Assembly (NCBI RefSeq): GCF_913054185.1
Contig: NZ_CAJXIV010000004.1
Span: forward strand, 1 to 64,000
From: an uncultured Shimia sp.
GTDB lineage: Bacteria > Pseudomonadota > Alphaproteobacteria > Rhodobacterales > Rhodobacteraceae
DNA length: 64,000 nt
Reading direction: 5' to 3'
Position 1 is the stretch's first letter; every line of letters starts with the position of its first letter. The notes under the pieces were generated by a model. It was not told where the DNA came from, ran no database searches, and saw nothing but the letters and a program-made list of their open reading frames with translations. Below, in pieces: positions 51,081 through 60,894 of the stretch. The position numbers and the translations under genes were made by a program.

Positions 51081-51302
51081 TTTATCTGCAATCCAGCCTT
51101 AAATAATTGCGGTCGCTCGTCCCGTTTCACGCCTCTTGCGATCAGTATTCCGGGGGCGACAATTTGTGGCTTGATGTCCAATCGGGACCGCCCGCAGAAC
51201 GGGCATCCACCAGAAGGACAAGAACTTGATATTGTGCCTTTGGCGTTCGCACAAGTGCTTTTATCACGTCAAAGCTTGCAAAAAGGAAAATTTGCGTGGG
51301 AT

Positions 51303-52136
51303 TTAGCCCTTTTGGCCCACAACAACGCGGTCGCGGTGGTCCAGGTCAGCATGAATGTCGACATTCTGGAAACCGGCCTCGTGAAAAAGCGCTTCTACAG
51401 CAGGTCCTTGTTTCCAGCCGATTTCCACCATGAGCCAGCCGTCTGAGGTGAGGCGCGCAGCGGCACCGTCGATGATTGTGCGGTAAGCGGACAGGCCGTC
51501 ACCTTCATCGGTGAGCGCCATGCGTGGCTCATAGGAAAGTTCACGGCCGAGATAAGGCATCTCGTCGAGCGCGATGTAAGGCGGGTTGGACACGATTAGG
51601 TCAAAAGTGCCTGTCACAGCGGCGTACCAGTCGCTTTCCAGTAGGGTCAGCCGATCGGTGAGGCCAATTTGGTCTGCGTTCCGGCGGGCGACTTTCAGGG
51701 CTGCGGGGGAAAGGTCGGTCGCCACACCTGTTGTGTCGGGCCGTTCAGCAAGCAGCGAAAGGATGATTGCGCCGGTACCTGTACCCATATCAAGCACGGT
51801 TGAAAACCGTGCCCCAAGCGCCTGCAGGACAAGCGCTTCCGTGTCGGGACGGGGGTCTAATGCGTCCGGTGTGACGATAAATTCGTGATTAAAGAAGGCG
51901 CGCTTTCCAAGTATATGGGAGATGGGTTCGCGGGCTGTGCGCCGCGTGAGAAGGGCTTCTAGGGCAGCTTCCTGAGCTTCACTAGCGGGTTCGCGAAGTT
52001 CCAGCGTCAAACGGTCCACAGGAACGCCGGTTGCATGGCTGACCAAAAGGCGGGCCTCGCCAACGGGGTTGTCGACGGGGATGTCCTGCAACACCGACAC
52101 GGCCCGCTTTACCAAGGCTGCGATGGTGCCTTTCAC
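51303..52136 (-). CDS. prmC: Release factor glutamine methyltransferase
   Basis: 277 residues. The methyltransferase motif is [16 protein letters not shown] and the substrate motif is LIVSNPPYI near residue 185. PrmC N5-methylates the Gln of the GGQ motif of RF1 and RF2. It overlaps prfA by four bases (ATGA), as in many bacteria. Confidence 0.95.
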   Translation of the reverse strand: MKGTIAALVKRAVSVLQDIPVDNPVGEARLLVSHATGVPVDRLTLELREPASEAQEAALEALLTRRTAREPISHILGKRAFFNHEFIVTPDALDPRPDTEALVLQALGARFSTVLDMGTGTGAIILSLLAERPDTTGVATDLSPAALKVARRNADQIGLTDRLTLLESDWYAAVTGTFDLIVSNPPYIALDEMPYLGRELSYEPRMALTDEGDGLSAYRTIIDGAAARLTSDGWLMVEIGWKQGPAVEALFHEAGFQNVDIHADLDHRDRVVVGQKG

Positions 52137-53182
52137 CCGTTCATCTCCGCCAGTGCTGTGGCCTGTGCATCTGCTGTGAGCGCGTCGATGATTTCATCGA
52201 GGTCGCCCTGCATGATCTGATCGAGCTTATAGAGCGTCAGGTTGATGCGGTGGTCACTCATACGGCCTTGCGGGAAATTGTAGGTGCGGATGCGTTCAGA
52301 GCGGTCGCCGGAGCCAACCTGACCTGCGCGGTCAGCGGCGCGCTCATCGTCGATACGCTGGCGTTCCAGATCAAACAGGCGGGTTTTTAACACCTGCATC
52401 GCAATCTCGCGGTTGCGGTGTTGGGACTTTTCCGAGCTGACCACAATGATGCCGGTGGGCAGGTGGGTGATGCGCACGGCGGAGTCGGTGGTGTTGACGT
52501 GCTGACCGCCAGATCCAGAGGCGCGCATGGTATCGATGCGAATGTCACCCGCGTCGATTTTCACATCCACATCTTCGGCTTCGGGTAACACAGCCACGGT
52601 GGCTGCCGAGGTGTGAATGCGCCCGCCGCTTTCGGTGGTGGGCACGCGCTGCACCCGGTGCACGCCGGATTCGTATTTCATGCGGGCAAAGACGTTTTCG
52701 CCTTTGATATGGGCCACCACCTCTTTGATACCGCCCAGTTCAGTGGCGTTCTCTTCGAGGATGTCGAGTTTCCAACCTCGGTTTTCGGCGTAGCGCTGAT
52801 ACATGCGCAGTAAATCGCCCGCAAATAGCGCGGCTTCATCGCCGCCAGTGCCGGGACGGATTTCCAGAATGGCAGGGCGGGCGTCAGCAGAGTCTTTCGG
52901 AAGCAAGGACAGCTGCAAGGCGTGTTCGGCCTCCGGCAAGGCGGCACGCAGGTCGGGCAGCTCTTCCTCGGCGAGGTCTTTCATGTCCGGATCAGACAGC
53001 ATTTCTTCGGCGTCTTCGATATCGCTCAGAAGCTTTTGGTAGGCAAGAACTTGCTCCACCACGGGCTTGAGGTCGGAATACTCTTTGGCCAGCGCAGCAA
53101 TGTCGCCGCTGCCTTCGGCCATTTGCGCCTCAAGGAACTCAAAACGTTGGGTGATCTGATGCAGTCGTTCTATTGGTACCAT
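52133..53182 (-). CDS. prfA: Peptide chain release factor 1
   Basis: 349 residues. The class I release factor GGQ motif is in [17 protein letters not shown] (near residue 230). The RF1 codon-recognition motif PxT is visible around [15 protein letters not shown]. Decodes UAA and UAG. First gene of prfA-prmC. Confidence 0.95.
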   Translation of the reverse strand: MVPIERLHQITQRFEFLEAQMAEGSGDIAALAKEYSDLKPVVEQVLAYQKLLSDIEDAEEMLSDPDMKDLAEEELPDLRAALPEAEHALQLSLLPKDSADARPAILEIRPGTGGDEAALFAGDLLRMYQRYAENRGWKLDILEENATELGGIKEVVAHIKGENVFARMKYESGVHRVQRVPTTESGGRIHTSAATVAVLPEAEDVDVKIDAGDIRIDTMRASGSGGQHVNTTDSAVRITHLPTGIIVVSSEKSQHRNREIAMQVLKTRLFDLERQRIDDERAADRAGQVGSGDRSERIRTYNFPQGRMSDHRINLTLYKLDQIMQGDLDEIIDALTADAQATALAEMNG

Positions 53183-53243
53183 GTCGCTAAGTGAGACAAT
53201 ACGCGGGTTTGGTCAAGGGCGCGGTTTGCGCTATACTGGGCAT

Positions 53244-53555
53244 ATGCGACACCTAACTTTGATATTTGCTCTGCTGGCCACCTCAGCGACTGCTGATGGG
53301 ATGATGAATGGCGTGCCGGTGGATTGTTATTGCACCGACAAACAAGGCCAGCGCATTGAGGTTGGCGAGACCATTTGTTTGCAGGTGGATGGGCGCATGT
53401 TCATGGCGCAATGTCAGATGTCGCTGAACGTACCGATGTGGCGGGAAATTTCGCCGGGCTGTTTGAGTTCAAGTCTGGACGCGCCGTTACAGAGCGTCGA
53501 TCCAAGCCTCGACACGGGCGGCGTTCACACCAAAATCCTTGCGTCCAAATCGTGA
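53244..53555 (+). CDS. Small exported cysteine-rich protein
   Basis: 103 residues. Signal peptide RHLTLIFALLATSATA, then a compact Cys-containing domain: VPVDCYCTDKQGQRIEVGET, ICLQVDGRMFMAQCQM, ISPGC. The family is unrecognised. TATACT lies about ten bases upstream of the ATG, so the transcript may be almost leaderless. The last 69 bases overlap the convergent DUF1499 gene. Confidence 0.65.
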   Translation: MRHLTLIFALLATSATADGMMNGVPVDCYCTDKQGQRIEVGETICLQVDGRMFMAQCQMSLNVPMWREISPGCLSSSLDAPLQSVDPSLDTGGVHTKILASKS

Positions 53556-53882
53556 GCGACCGTAGATTTTGAGCATGTCGCCGTCCTGATAAGCGGTGGT
53601 GTAGTCGGGGTAGGCCATGAGGTTGGAGCGGGTCACATAAGTGACCATGCCGTGTTCCACGGAGCCTTCAAGCACGGTTGTGCGTGGTGTGCCGACAGCC
53701 ACCTGATGAAAGCGAGCTAGGCCGTCGCGGCCAGACATAACAAGACGGCGTGCTGAGTTCTCGGTGTCGCTGTCATGAGCGACTTGAGGTTCTTTGTGCC
53801 AGCGGGCTGGATCGCTGGGCGCCAAACGCACGTAAAGAGCAAAGCCGATAGCCAGTATTGGAATGAGCCAGAGAAAATTCAT
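53487..53882 (-). CDS. DUF1499 family membrane protein
   Basis: 131 residues. One N-terminal membrane helix (FLWLIPILAIGFALYV) and a domain with VTYVTRSNLMAYPDYTTAYQ, RSRFGRKDFGVNAARVEAW that matches DUF1499. Start at the ATG at 53882. Its 3' end overlaps the convergent exported-protein gene by 69 bases. Confidence 0.8.
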   Translation of the reverse strand: MNFLWLIPILAIGFALYVRLAPSDPARWHKEPQVAHDSDTENSARRLVMSGRDGLARFHQVAVGTPRTTVLEGSVEHGMVTYVTRSNLMAYPDYTTAYQDGDMLKIYGRSRFGRKDFGVNAARVEAWIDAL

Positions 53883-53980
53883 GTTCCGCACACCTGAAAT
53901 CATACGCTTGAGAACGCCGGAAAATCGCCCGACGCCTGCAACTTATGCGGTGGTTTGGTGATTTTCCAGAGGGGTGCGTA

Positions 53981-54940
53981 CTAACGCCGCGTCCATCCCC
54001 ACAGGCAGATCAGTTCCAGCGCAATATGTGCACCGGCGATAGCCGTTGCACCTGTGGTGTCAAACGGTGGGGAAACCTCGACCACATCACCGCCAACAAG
54101 GTTGATACCGGCAATGTCGCGCAGGATGATGCTGGCCTGGCCACTGGTTAGACCGCCCCAGACTGGCGTTCCGGTGCCTGGCGCAAAGGCCGGGTCCAGA
54201 CCATCAATATCAAACGTTAGGTAGGTTGGGTGGTCGCCAAGGATGTCGCGGATTTTCTGTGCCACAGCTAAGGGGCCGGTCTCATGCACTTCGCGGGCGT
54301 CAATGATGTTGAAACCCAACGTGTCCGGGTTCTCTGTGCGGATGCCCACTTGCACAGAGCGTTTGGGGTCGATCAGACCGTCCTTCACCGCCTTATAAAA
54401 CATAGTGCCATGATCAATGCGGTCTGGTTCGTCGTCCGCCCAGGTGTCTGTGTGGGCGTCAAATTGCAACAGACTCAGTGGGCCAAATTTTTCAGCGTAG
54501 GCTTTGAGGATTGGGTAGGTGATGTAGTGATCGCCACCCAAAGCGATGCTGGCCGCGCCGCCCGCAAGAATGCCGCGAATGTGGTTGGTCAGCGCCTCGG
54601 GGAAGTCGGCCACGCGGGCGTAGTCAAAGGCCACATCGCCGTAGTCAACGATATTCAATTCGCTCATTGGGTCATAGCCCCAGCCGTAGGGCGGATCAAA
54701 CGCCTGAATGGCGCTGGCCTCGCGGATGGCACGCGGGCCAAGGCGGGTGCCGGGGCGGTTGGTCACGGCCTGATCAAACGGGATGCCGGTCACGGCGATG
54801 TCCACGCCAGTCAGGTCTTTGGAATAGCGGCGGCGCAGGAACGAGGTGGCCCCGCCAAAGGTGTTTTCAAAGCTCAAACCGCGCGGGTTATCGCGGGTGA
54901 AGGCCATATCAACATGGGTTTTTGCGTCTTCCAGAGCCAC
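53981..54940 (-). CDS. speB: Agmatinase
   Basis: 319 residues. All ureohydrolase metal ligands are present: GGDHYITYP, QFDAHTDTW and FDIDGLDPAFAPGTG. Converts agmatine to putrescine and urea; guanidinobutyrase cannot be excluded. The frame opens at 54997, but AGGAAGGA eight bases before a GTG at 54940 gives the natural start. Second ureohydrolase of the window. Confidence 0.85.
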   Translation of the reverse strand: MALEDAKTHVDMAFTRDNPRGLSFENTFGGATSFLRRRYSKDLTGVDIAVTGIPFDQAVTNRPGTRLGPRAIREASAIQAFDPPYGWGYDPMSELNIVDYGDVAFDYARVADFPEALTNHIRGILAGGAASIALGGDHYITYPILKAYAEKFGPLSLLQFDAHTDTWADDEPDRIDHGTMFYKAVKDGLIDPKRSVQVGIRTENPDTLGFNIIDAREVHETGPLAVAQKIRDILGDHPTYLTFDIDGLDPAFAPGTGTPVWGGLTSGQASIILRDIAGINLVGGDVVEVSPPFDTTGATAIAGAHIALELICLWGWTRR

Positions 54941-55048
54941 GGGCGAGTCCTTCCTGCAGAATTTGATCAAATTTCGCAAATCTAACAGAAAGGTCAAGCC
55001 TGAAGACGATGTGCGGGCGATCTTGTGCCAAGACCGCCCGAAAATTGC

Positions 55049-56209
55049 CTACAGCGGCTGCGCTGTTTCCACCAGACGCGCAAAGAATGAGGCGCCGATC
55101 GGAGAGATGTCGTCGTTAAAATCAAACGCCGGATGGTGCAGGCCAGCGCCTTCGCCTGCGCCCAGGAACAGGTAGGCACCAGGGCGGGATTCCAACATGT
55201 AGGAGAAATCCTCTGCGCCCATTTCCATGCCCTGATCCGCATTCACAGCCACATCACCGGCAATGTCACGCGCTACATCGGCGGCAAAGGCGGTTTGTGT
55301 CTCGTGGTTGACGGTGGCGGGGTAGCCGATGTCGATGTCGAGCACTGCTTCGAGACCGTAAGCGGCGGCGGTGCCTGTGGTGATTTCTTTCAAACGGTGG
55401 TGAATCATCGCCTGCACCTCTTTGTCAAAGGTGCGGATGGTGCCGTTGATGAAGCCGCCATCAGGGATCACGTTGTCGGCGGAGCCTGCGTGGATTTGGG
55501 TGACGGAGACAACACATTCGTTGCGCGTGTCGTGGTTGCGGCTGACGATGGTTTGGATGGCGTTGACCATGGCAACGGCGGCCACCACCGGATCAACTGT
55601 GTCTTGTGGGTATGCACCATGGCCACCTTTGCCTTGAAGGCGAATGGTGAAACTGTCCACCGCCGCCATGATCGGGCCGGGCGTGGTGTGGAACTCGCCA
55701 AGGGGCAGGCCAGGCACGTTGTGGATGGCATAAACGTCCTTCACACCAAAGGTGTCCATGACGCCTTCTTCGACCATGACACCTGCACCGCCACCATCTT
55801 CTTCAGCTGGCTGGAAGATCAGCGCCACACGGCCAGCGAACTTGCGAGTCTCCGTGAGGTATTTCGCGGCGCCCAGCAGCATGGTGGTGTGGCCGTCATG
55901 GCCGCAGGCGTGCATTTTGCCCGCAACAGTGCTGGCATAGTCCGCGCCAGTGATTTCATCCATCGGCAGCGCGTCCATGTCCGCGCGCAGGCCAATAGTG
56001 GGTCCGTCGCCTTGGCCGTTGATGATCGCGACAACGCCAGATGTGGCGATGCCCTCGTGGATTTCATCAACACCGAACTCTTTGAGACGCTGCACCACAA
56101 AGGCGGCGGTCTCATGGCAATTGAACTCAAGTTCGGGATGGGCGTGCAGGTGACGCCGCCAGCCCTTCATTTCGTCGGCAAAATCGGCAATACGGTTAAC
56201 TACAGGCAT
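55049..56209 (-). CDS. M20 family amidohydrolase (hippurate hydrolase-like)
   Basis: 386 residues. M20D metallopeptidase with HAHPELEFNCHETAAFV, the metal site MHACGHDGHTTMLLG and FQPAEEDGGGAGVMVEEG. It should hydrolyse N-acyl amino acids, such as hippurate. The dimerisation domain is GGHGAYPQDTVDPV. Substrate unknown. Confidence 0.9.
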   Translation of the reverse strand: MPVVNRIADFADEMKGWRRHLHAHPELEFNCHETAAFVVQRLKEFGVDEIHEGIATSGVVAIINGQGDGPTIGLRADMDALPMDEITGADYASTVAGKMHACGHDGHTTMLLGAAKYLTETRKFAGRVALIFQPAEEDGGGAGVMVEEGVMDTFGVKDVYAIHNVPGLPLGEFHTTPGPIMAAVDSFTIRLQGKGGHGAYPQDTVDPVVAAVAMVNAIQTIVSRNHDTRNECVVSVTQIHAGSADNVIPDGGFINGTIRTFDKEVQAMIHHRLKEITTGTAAAYGLEAVLDIDIGYPATVNHETQTAFAADVARDIAGDVAVNADQGMEMGAEDFSYMLESRPGAYLFLGAGEGAGLHHPAFDFNDDISPIGASFFARLVETAQPL

Positions 56210-56273
56210 GGGTGGACACCTTCTCTGAATGGTCGTTCATTAACATCAAAAGCAAATTCCGGAGCATGACGCA

Positions 56274-57107
56274 ATGGCCGAAGATCCTCTTATCCTCAAT
56301 CCCAACGGCGGATTGCCGCGTCTTTTGGAAATTATGCGCCGATTGCGCGATCCGGAGACCGGGTGTCCGTGGGATATTGAGCAGGATTTTGCGACCATCG
56401 CGCCTTACACCATCGAGGAAGCCTATGAAGTGGCGGATGCGATTGAGCGCGGGGCCTGGGGTGAGTTGAAAGGTGAGCTGGGCGATTTGCTGTTCCAATC
56501 AGTGTTTCATGCACAGATGGCTTCTGAGCGGGGCCTGTTCACCTTTGATGAGGTGGCGGACACCATGTCGGACAAGATGGTGGCGCGCCATCCACATGTG
56601 TTTGGCGACGAAAATCGCGACAAATCAGCAGAGCAGCAGATCCGCGATTGGGAAACCGTGAAGGCGGAGGAGCGGGCAGGGAAGGCGCAGCAAGGCACGT
56701 TGGACGGCGTGGCGCTGGGATTGCCAGCCTTGTTGCGGGCGGTGAAACTGCAGAACCGCGCCGCGCGTGTGGGGTTTGACTGGCCGGATATCTCGCAAGT
56801 GGTGGACAAGATTGTCGAGGAGGCTGGTGAGTTGGCCGAAGCCCGAGACAAGCTGACGCAGGCAGAAGTTGAGGAAGAGTTTGGCGACATGCTGTTTGTG
56901 ATCGCCAACTTGGCGCGTCATCTGAAGATTGAACCGGAAGCGGCGCTACGCGCCACAAACGCCAAGTTTGTCAGGCGTTTTGAGGGCGTTGAAGCCAAGC
57001 TGAAAGCCCGTGGAAAGACGCCTCAAGAGAGTGATTTGGAAGAGATGGATGCGCTGTGGGATGAGGTGAAAGCTGAGGAGAAAGCACGGAAAAGTAATCC
57101 TGAATAA
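56274..57107 (+). CDS. mazG: Nucleoside triphosphate pyrophosphohydrolase MazG
   Basis: 277 residues with tandem MazG domains. The first has CPWDIEQDFATIAPYTIEEA, YEVADAI and ELGDLLFQSVFHAQM; the second has KIVEEAGELAEA and EEEFGDMLFVIANLARHL. Hydrolyses NTPs/dNTPs to NMP and pyrophosphate as a house-cleaning enzyme. Confidence 0.95.
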   Translation: MAEDPLILNPNGGLPRLLEIMRRLRDPETGCPWDIEQDFATIAPYTIEEAYEVADAIERGAWGELKGELGDLLFQSVFHAQMASERGLFTFDEVADTMSDKMVARHPHVFGDENRDKSAEQQIRDWETVKAEERAGKAQQGTLDGVALGLPALLRAVKLQNRAARVGFDWPDISQVVDKIVEEAGELAEARDKLTQAEVEEEFGDMLFVIANLARHLKIEPEAALRATNAKFVRRFEGVEAKLKARGKTPQESDLEEMDALWDEVKAEEKARKSNPE

Positions 57108-57112
57108 ATCAT

Positions 57113-57128
57113 TCAGGTATTGACCTGA
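57113..57128. promoter_or_regulatory. Palindrome overlapping the promoter of the iron-binding protein gene
   Basis: TCAGGT-ATTG-ACCTGA, perfect six-base arms. TTGACC within it (57120-57125) could be a -35 element, so a bound regulator would block transcription. It lies 5 bases after the mazG stop. The regulator (iron or other) is unknown. Confidence 0.4.
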
Positions 57129-57184
57129 TTAAAAAACTCGGATTAAAGCTGCGACATCGAAACCGTTCCACCGTGAGTGATGAC

Positions 57185-58198
57185 ATGACCAAAGCTTTTT
57201 CCACGTCGATCTTCTTTGCCGCCGCCGCAGCTGTTGCTGCGCCTGTAATGGCTGACGAAGTCAACGTTTATTCCTATCGCCAGCCTGAGCTGATCAAGCC
57301 GCTGACCGATGCCTTCACCGCCGAAACCGGCATCAAAGTGAACGTGGCTTACCTGAAAAAAGGTATGATCGAGCGTCTGGAAGCGGAAGGCGACCGTTCC
57401 CCTGCGGACATGGTTCTGACCGTGGATATCTCGCGTCTGGCCGGTGTTGTGAACGCAGGCCTGACTCAGCCAGTTGTCAGCGAAAGCATCAACAAAAACG
57501 TGCCAGCGCAGTACCGTGACCCAGAGAACCACTGGTTTGGTCTGACCACCCGCGCACGCATCGTGTACGCGTCCAAAGACCGCGTTGCAGACGGCGAAGT
57601 CACCACCTACGAAGATCTGGCTGACCCAAAGTGGGCGGGTCGCATTTGTACCCGTTCCGGCACCAACGCCTATAACGTGGCACTGACCTCTGCCATGATT
57701 GAGCATCACGGCGAAGAAGGTGCGAAGACATGGCTGGAAGGCGTAAAAGCCAACCTCGCCCGCAAACCACAGGGCAATGACCGCGCACAGGTCAAAGCGA
57801 TCTGGGCTGGCGAATGTGACATCTCCGTGGGCAACACCTACTACATGGGTAAAATGCTCAACGACGAAGAGCAGAAAGAATGGGCCGACAGCGTGCGCAT
57901 CGTGTTCCCAACCTTTGAAAACGCAGGCACCCACGTGAACGTGTCTGGTGTGGCGCTGACCAAATCCGCACCAAACAAAGAAAACGCCATCAAAATGATG
58001 GAATTCCTGGCGTCGCCAAAAGCGCAGGAAATCTACGCCAAAGCCAACTACGAGTACCCAATTGCACCGGGCACCGAAGCTGACGCGCTGGTTCAAGGCT
58101 GGGGTGAGTTCACCGCAGACGACGTGAACCTGATGACCCTCGCCGGTCATCGCTCCCAAGCACTGAAAATCACCGAGCAGGTTGATTTCGACGGCTAA
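57185..58198 (+). CDS. Iron(III) ABC transporter substrate-binding protein
   Basis: 337 residues. Signal peptide KAFSTSIFFAAAAAVAAPVM, then VNVYSYRQPELIKPLTDAF, RLEAEGDRSPADMVLTVDI and the adjacent tyrosines of CDISVGNTYYMGKM that bind ferric ion in FbpA/IdiA proteins. It captures Fe3+ in the periplasm. A GTG start at 57173 is also possible; neither start has a strong ribosome-binding site. The permease and ATPase genes are not adjacent. A terminator follows. Confidence 0.88.
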   Translation: MTKAFSTSIFFAAAAAVAAPVMADEVNVYSYRQPELIKPLTDAFTAETGIKVNVAYLKKGMIERLEAEGDRSPADMVLTVDISRLAGVVNAGLTQPVVSESINKNVPAQYRDPENHWFGLTTRARIVYASKDRVADGEVTTYEDLADPKWAGRICTRSGTNAYNVALTSAMIEHHGEEGAKTWLEGVKANLARKPQGNDRAQVKAIWAGECDISVGNTYYMGKMLNDEEQKEWADSVRIVFPTFENAGTHVNVSGVALTKSAPNKENAIKMMEFLASPKAQEIYAKANYEYPIAPGTEADALVQGWGEFTADDVNLMTLAGHRSQALKITEQVDFDG

Positions 58199-58222
58199 TA
58201 ACAGCTGTTGAGAGAGACAAGA

Positions 58223-58250
58223 AAGGTGGCCTTTGGGCCGCCTTGTTTGT
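58223..58250 (+). terminator. Intrinsic terminator after the iron-binding protein gene
   Basis: AAGGTGGCC (58223-58231), TTTG loop, GGCCGCCTT (58236-58244), one G-U pair, then GTTTGT. Confidence 0.75.
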
Positions 58251-58356
58251 GGGAGAAGAAGGCCACGCGAAAGACTTGAGTGTAATGCCTGAGACAGAAC
58301 GACAGTGCACTTTGCTAGCGCGGATCCAAGTCAATGAGTTCCCGCGAACGCTGTAT

Positions 58357-58902
58357 TTACTCTGAGCGAGAATGTCTGGGAAAGTCGATTATGATGCCGA
58401 GGCTCTCACGTGCTGAATCCTTGCAGCTCGGACAAATGGTATAACTTTTGGGGAAAAAGGCTTCTTCGGGGTGGGCGAAAGGGTCTATCCATTCGTCCCC
58501 GACCTTGAAGTGGCAGCACATGGAGCAGCGGTTGAAGCAGCGATGGTGCTCGAGAACTGCGAGTTTCCCCGCTGGTTGCAGTTCAGACTTTTGTAATAGC
58601 TCGTGATCGACTCTGACGCCTCCACCGCCGATCGGGCTTACAGTCATTGAAAAGAGGCGTTGAATGTCGCTGCTATCACATCTGTATTTTGTTTCGAACA
58701 CAGCACCAGAGCGTCGAACAAAGAAAAAGACCGCATTTAGGAAACTCTGAACTTCAAAGCCAACTGTGAAGTTCCAGATGGAATGTCCAACGACCTTGTC
58801 CTCGACTGCTTCCGTTCCATCGTTTTGCAACGCAAATTCATCCCACGGACCTTCAGTCCGGGTAATTTGATTTTCTGGGTTCAGGATGTATGTCGTCTGC
58901 AT
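58357..58902 (-). CDS. PAS-like protein with cysteine motifs
   Basis: 181 residues. The N-terminal two thirds (YILNPENQITRTEGPWDEFA, WNFTVGFEVQSFLNAVFFFV, RRSGAVFETKYRCDSSDIQR) have the profile of a PAS-like sensor. The C-terminus has a probable zinc site, NRCSMCCHF plus YTICPSCKD. GC looks lower than in neighbouring genes. No output domain is attached. The role is unknown; it may be a recent arrival. Confidence 0.6.
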   Translation of the reverse strand: MQTTYILNPENQITRTEGPWDEFALQNDGTEAVEDKVVGHSIWNFTVGFEVQSFLNAVFFFVRRSGAVFETKYRCDSSDIQRLFSMTVSPIGGGGVRVDHELLQKSELQPAGKLAVLEHHRCFNRCSMCCHFKVGDEWIDPFAHPEEAFFPKSYTICPSCKDSARESLGIIIDFPRHSRSE

Positions 58903-59163
58903 TCCGCGAACCTTGGGAAACCTCTAGAAGTTCTGGCGTGGTTGGTTTCAAAATGACTAGAGCATGAATGGTGTGCAGTACGATTATCGTACTTTTGTGC
59001 TCCAAAGTCTACTTTTTCTTGGCGCTTACAATGACTTGGCATTCGCCAGGAAAGTCAGCCCTCGTAAATGGCTTTGTGTTCGTAGCTTGATGCGCGCCGT
59101 CGCGGCATCCTGTTGTCGGAACACTTTGGAAAGGCCCCGACAACATTGGGTGGTCATTTTTTA
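58903..59163. other. Lower-GC intergenic stretch with a palindrome
   Basis: No gene I can support. GTACGAT-T-ATCGTAC (58978-58992) is a perfect palindrome with a single central base. The stretch lies between the PAS-like gene start and the 3' end of the dipeptidase. Confidence 0.45.
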
Positions 59164-60351
59164 TCACTGCAATCGCGCCCGCAGAACCCGCAGCATGTTC
59201 TCGCCCATGACTTTGCGAATTTGCGCTTCGCTCAACCCAGCGTCCATCAGCGCTTGGGTCAAGGCCGCCAGCTCAGACGTGTCAAACGCCGTGCCCACGG
59301 AGCCGTCAAAATCCGAGCCCAAGGACACGTGGTTTTCGCCCAGAAGGTCCACCGCCGCTTTTACGGTTTTGGCCACGCCCGCCGGGCTGTCGTCACAGGT
59401 CACATCCGCCCAATAGCCGATGCCAACCACGCCGCCGCCCTGGTCCATGCCGTTTTGCACAATCGCCTGCATCAGGTCGTCTTCGTAGTTCCGTTTCACC
59501 GGGCAGTTGCCGTAGATGCCGGTGTGGCTGACGATCATTGGCATGTTGGTCATCTCGATCACCTCGCGCGCCACCTGTGGGCTGGAGTGGGCCACGTCGA
59601 TCACCAGATTGCGTGCTTCCACAGCTTTCACCACCTCGCGGCCAAACTCGGTCAGACCTTTGTTGCCAATGCCATGCAGCGAGCCGCCAAGGGCGTTGTC
59701 AAAGAAATGCTGCAAGCCAATCACGCGGTAGCCAACGTCTTGCAGCTTTTGCAGGTTGTCGAGGTTGCCTTCCAGCGGGTGGGCGCCTTCGATGCCCAAC
59801 ATGCCCGCGACCACTGTTTTTCCTGCGGCACGATCCGCCAGCACAGCGTCGAGCTCGGCTTTGGTGCGCACGATACGCAGTTTGCCCTCTGAGTCAGCCT
59901 CTGCCTTGTGCAGGCGTTCGGCCTGATAAACCGCACGCTCAAAAATGCTGTCCCAGGTGCGGGGCGGCCACATCTGACCCACCGCCAGAAGCGTGATGTT
60001 GTCGCGCGCGTCTGCCGAGTTGCTGTCGTAGTTCTGACCCGCCGGGGATTTGGTCACAGCGGTGAACACTTGCACCGCGACGTTGCCTTCGATCAGGCGG
60101 GGCAGGTCGACCTGCCCGCGATTGGCCAATTCCAGCGGGTCACGCTTCCACAGCAACGTGTCGGCATGCCAGTCGCCCACGGTGAGGCTGGCGTGCAGGT
60201 CTTTGGCGGCGTCACTGACCTCATAGGGGGCATGGTCCTTCACGGTGTTGCGCGATTTTTCCACGTGTCCCGGTGCCACAACCAAAAAGGCAACCACAGC
60301 CACAATCACAATGAGCAGAAACCGGCCCAACCATTTCCCCAACGTGCGCAT
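59164..60351 (-). CDS. Membrane-anchored M19 dipeptidase
   Basis: 395 residues. N-terminal membrane anchor (WLGRFLLIVIVAVVAFLVVA). All M19 metal ligands appear in order: TVGDWHADTLLW (His, Asp), GMLGIEGAHPL (bridging Glu), VIDVAHSS and IVSHTGIYG (His), VSLGSDFDGS (Asp). Zinc peptidase cleaving dipeptides in the periplasm. Compare the altered paralogue at 27937-29184. Confidence 0.9.
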   Translation of the reverse strand: MRTLGKWLGRFLLIVIVAVVAFLVVAPGHVEKSRNTVKDHAPYEVSDAAKDLHASLTVGDWHADTLLWKRDPLELANRGQVDLPRLIEGNVAVQVFTAVTKSPAGQNYDSNSADARDNITLLAVGQMWPPRTWDSIFERAVYQAERLHKAEADSEGKLRIVRTKAELDAVLADRAAGKTVVAGMLGIEGAHPLEGNLDNLQKLQDVGYRVIGLQHFFDNALGGSLHGIGNKGLTEFGREVVKAVEARNLVIDVAHSSPQVAREVIEMTNMPMIVSHTGIYGNCPVKRNYEDDLMQAIVQNGMDQGGGVVGIGYWADVTCDDSPAGVAKTVKAAVDLLGENHVSLGSDFDGSVGTAFDTSELAALTQALMDAGLSEAQIRKVMGENMLRVLRARLQ

Positions 60352-60519
60352 GTTCTCTCCCCCAATGCGTGTGTTTGGTCGCAGCCTAGGAGCAAGGACG
60401 CAATTGTCAAAGCCTGACGTGACGAGAGCGGATTGTTGCGTGCGCTAGAGGTCGGGCTTTGAGATTGGGGTCAATCGTGTCAGTGTTCTTAGCATTAGAG
60501 CCTGTTAAGAGGACATAGG

Positions 60520-60885
60520 ATGATTTTGAAGCACGTTTTGACAGCGGCCCTTGCGGTATCCGTGAGCTTGTTTGCAGCTGATATGGCCATGGCAAAAGAC
60601 AAAGGTGGTCAGGGCAATAGCAAGAAGGTGAAGATCGACAAGCCGGGGAAAGGTAACGGTAATGGCAAAGCCATCCCGCCGGGGCAGATCAAACGCTACA
60701 CCCGAGGCGCCAAACTGCCGACGGATTTGAAGTGGGACGACATTGGTGATTTGGCTGACTGGAACCTGAAAGCACCGGGCAAAGGCAACCGCTATATCCG
60801 CGTGGATAATGAGATTTTGGAGGTCTCCGATGACCTCTCCACGGTGGTGGATGCGGTGGGTATTGTTGGCGACTTGATGAAATAG
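60520..60885 (+). CDS. RcnB-like periplasmic protein
   Basis: 121 residues. Signal peptide (HVLTAALAVSVSLFAADMAM), a Lys/Gly-rich linker (KDKGGQGNSKKVKIDKPGKG), then the RcnB-type domain with LPTDLKWDDI, APGKGNRYIRVDNEILEVSD. RcnB in E. coli modulates nickel/cobalt homeostasis; here the metal link is only by family. Confidence 0.75.
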   Translation: MILKHVLTAALAVSVSLFAADMAMAKDKGGQGNSKKVKIDKPGKGNGNGKAIPPGQIKRYTRGAKLPTDLKWDDIGDLADWNLKAPGKGNRYIRVDNEILEVSDDLSTVVDAVGIVGDLMK

Positions 60886-60894
60886 GGCCTGGGC

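Noticed and set aside
51171-51446. Open frame of 91 codons after DUF4167
   Set aside because: More than half lies antisense in prmC; no family or ribosome-binding site.
58964-59416. Open frame of 150 codons next to the dipeptidase
   Set aside because: Its second half is antisense to the dipeptidase and low complexity; no start support.
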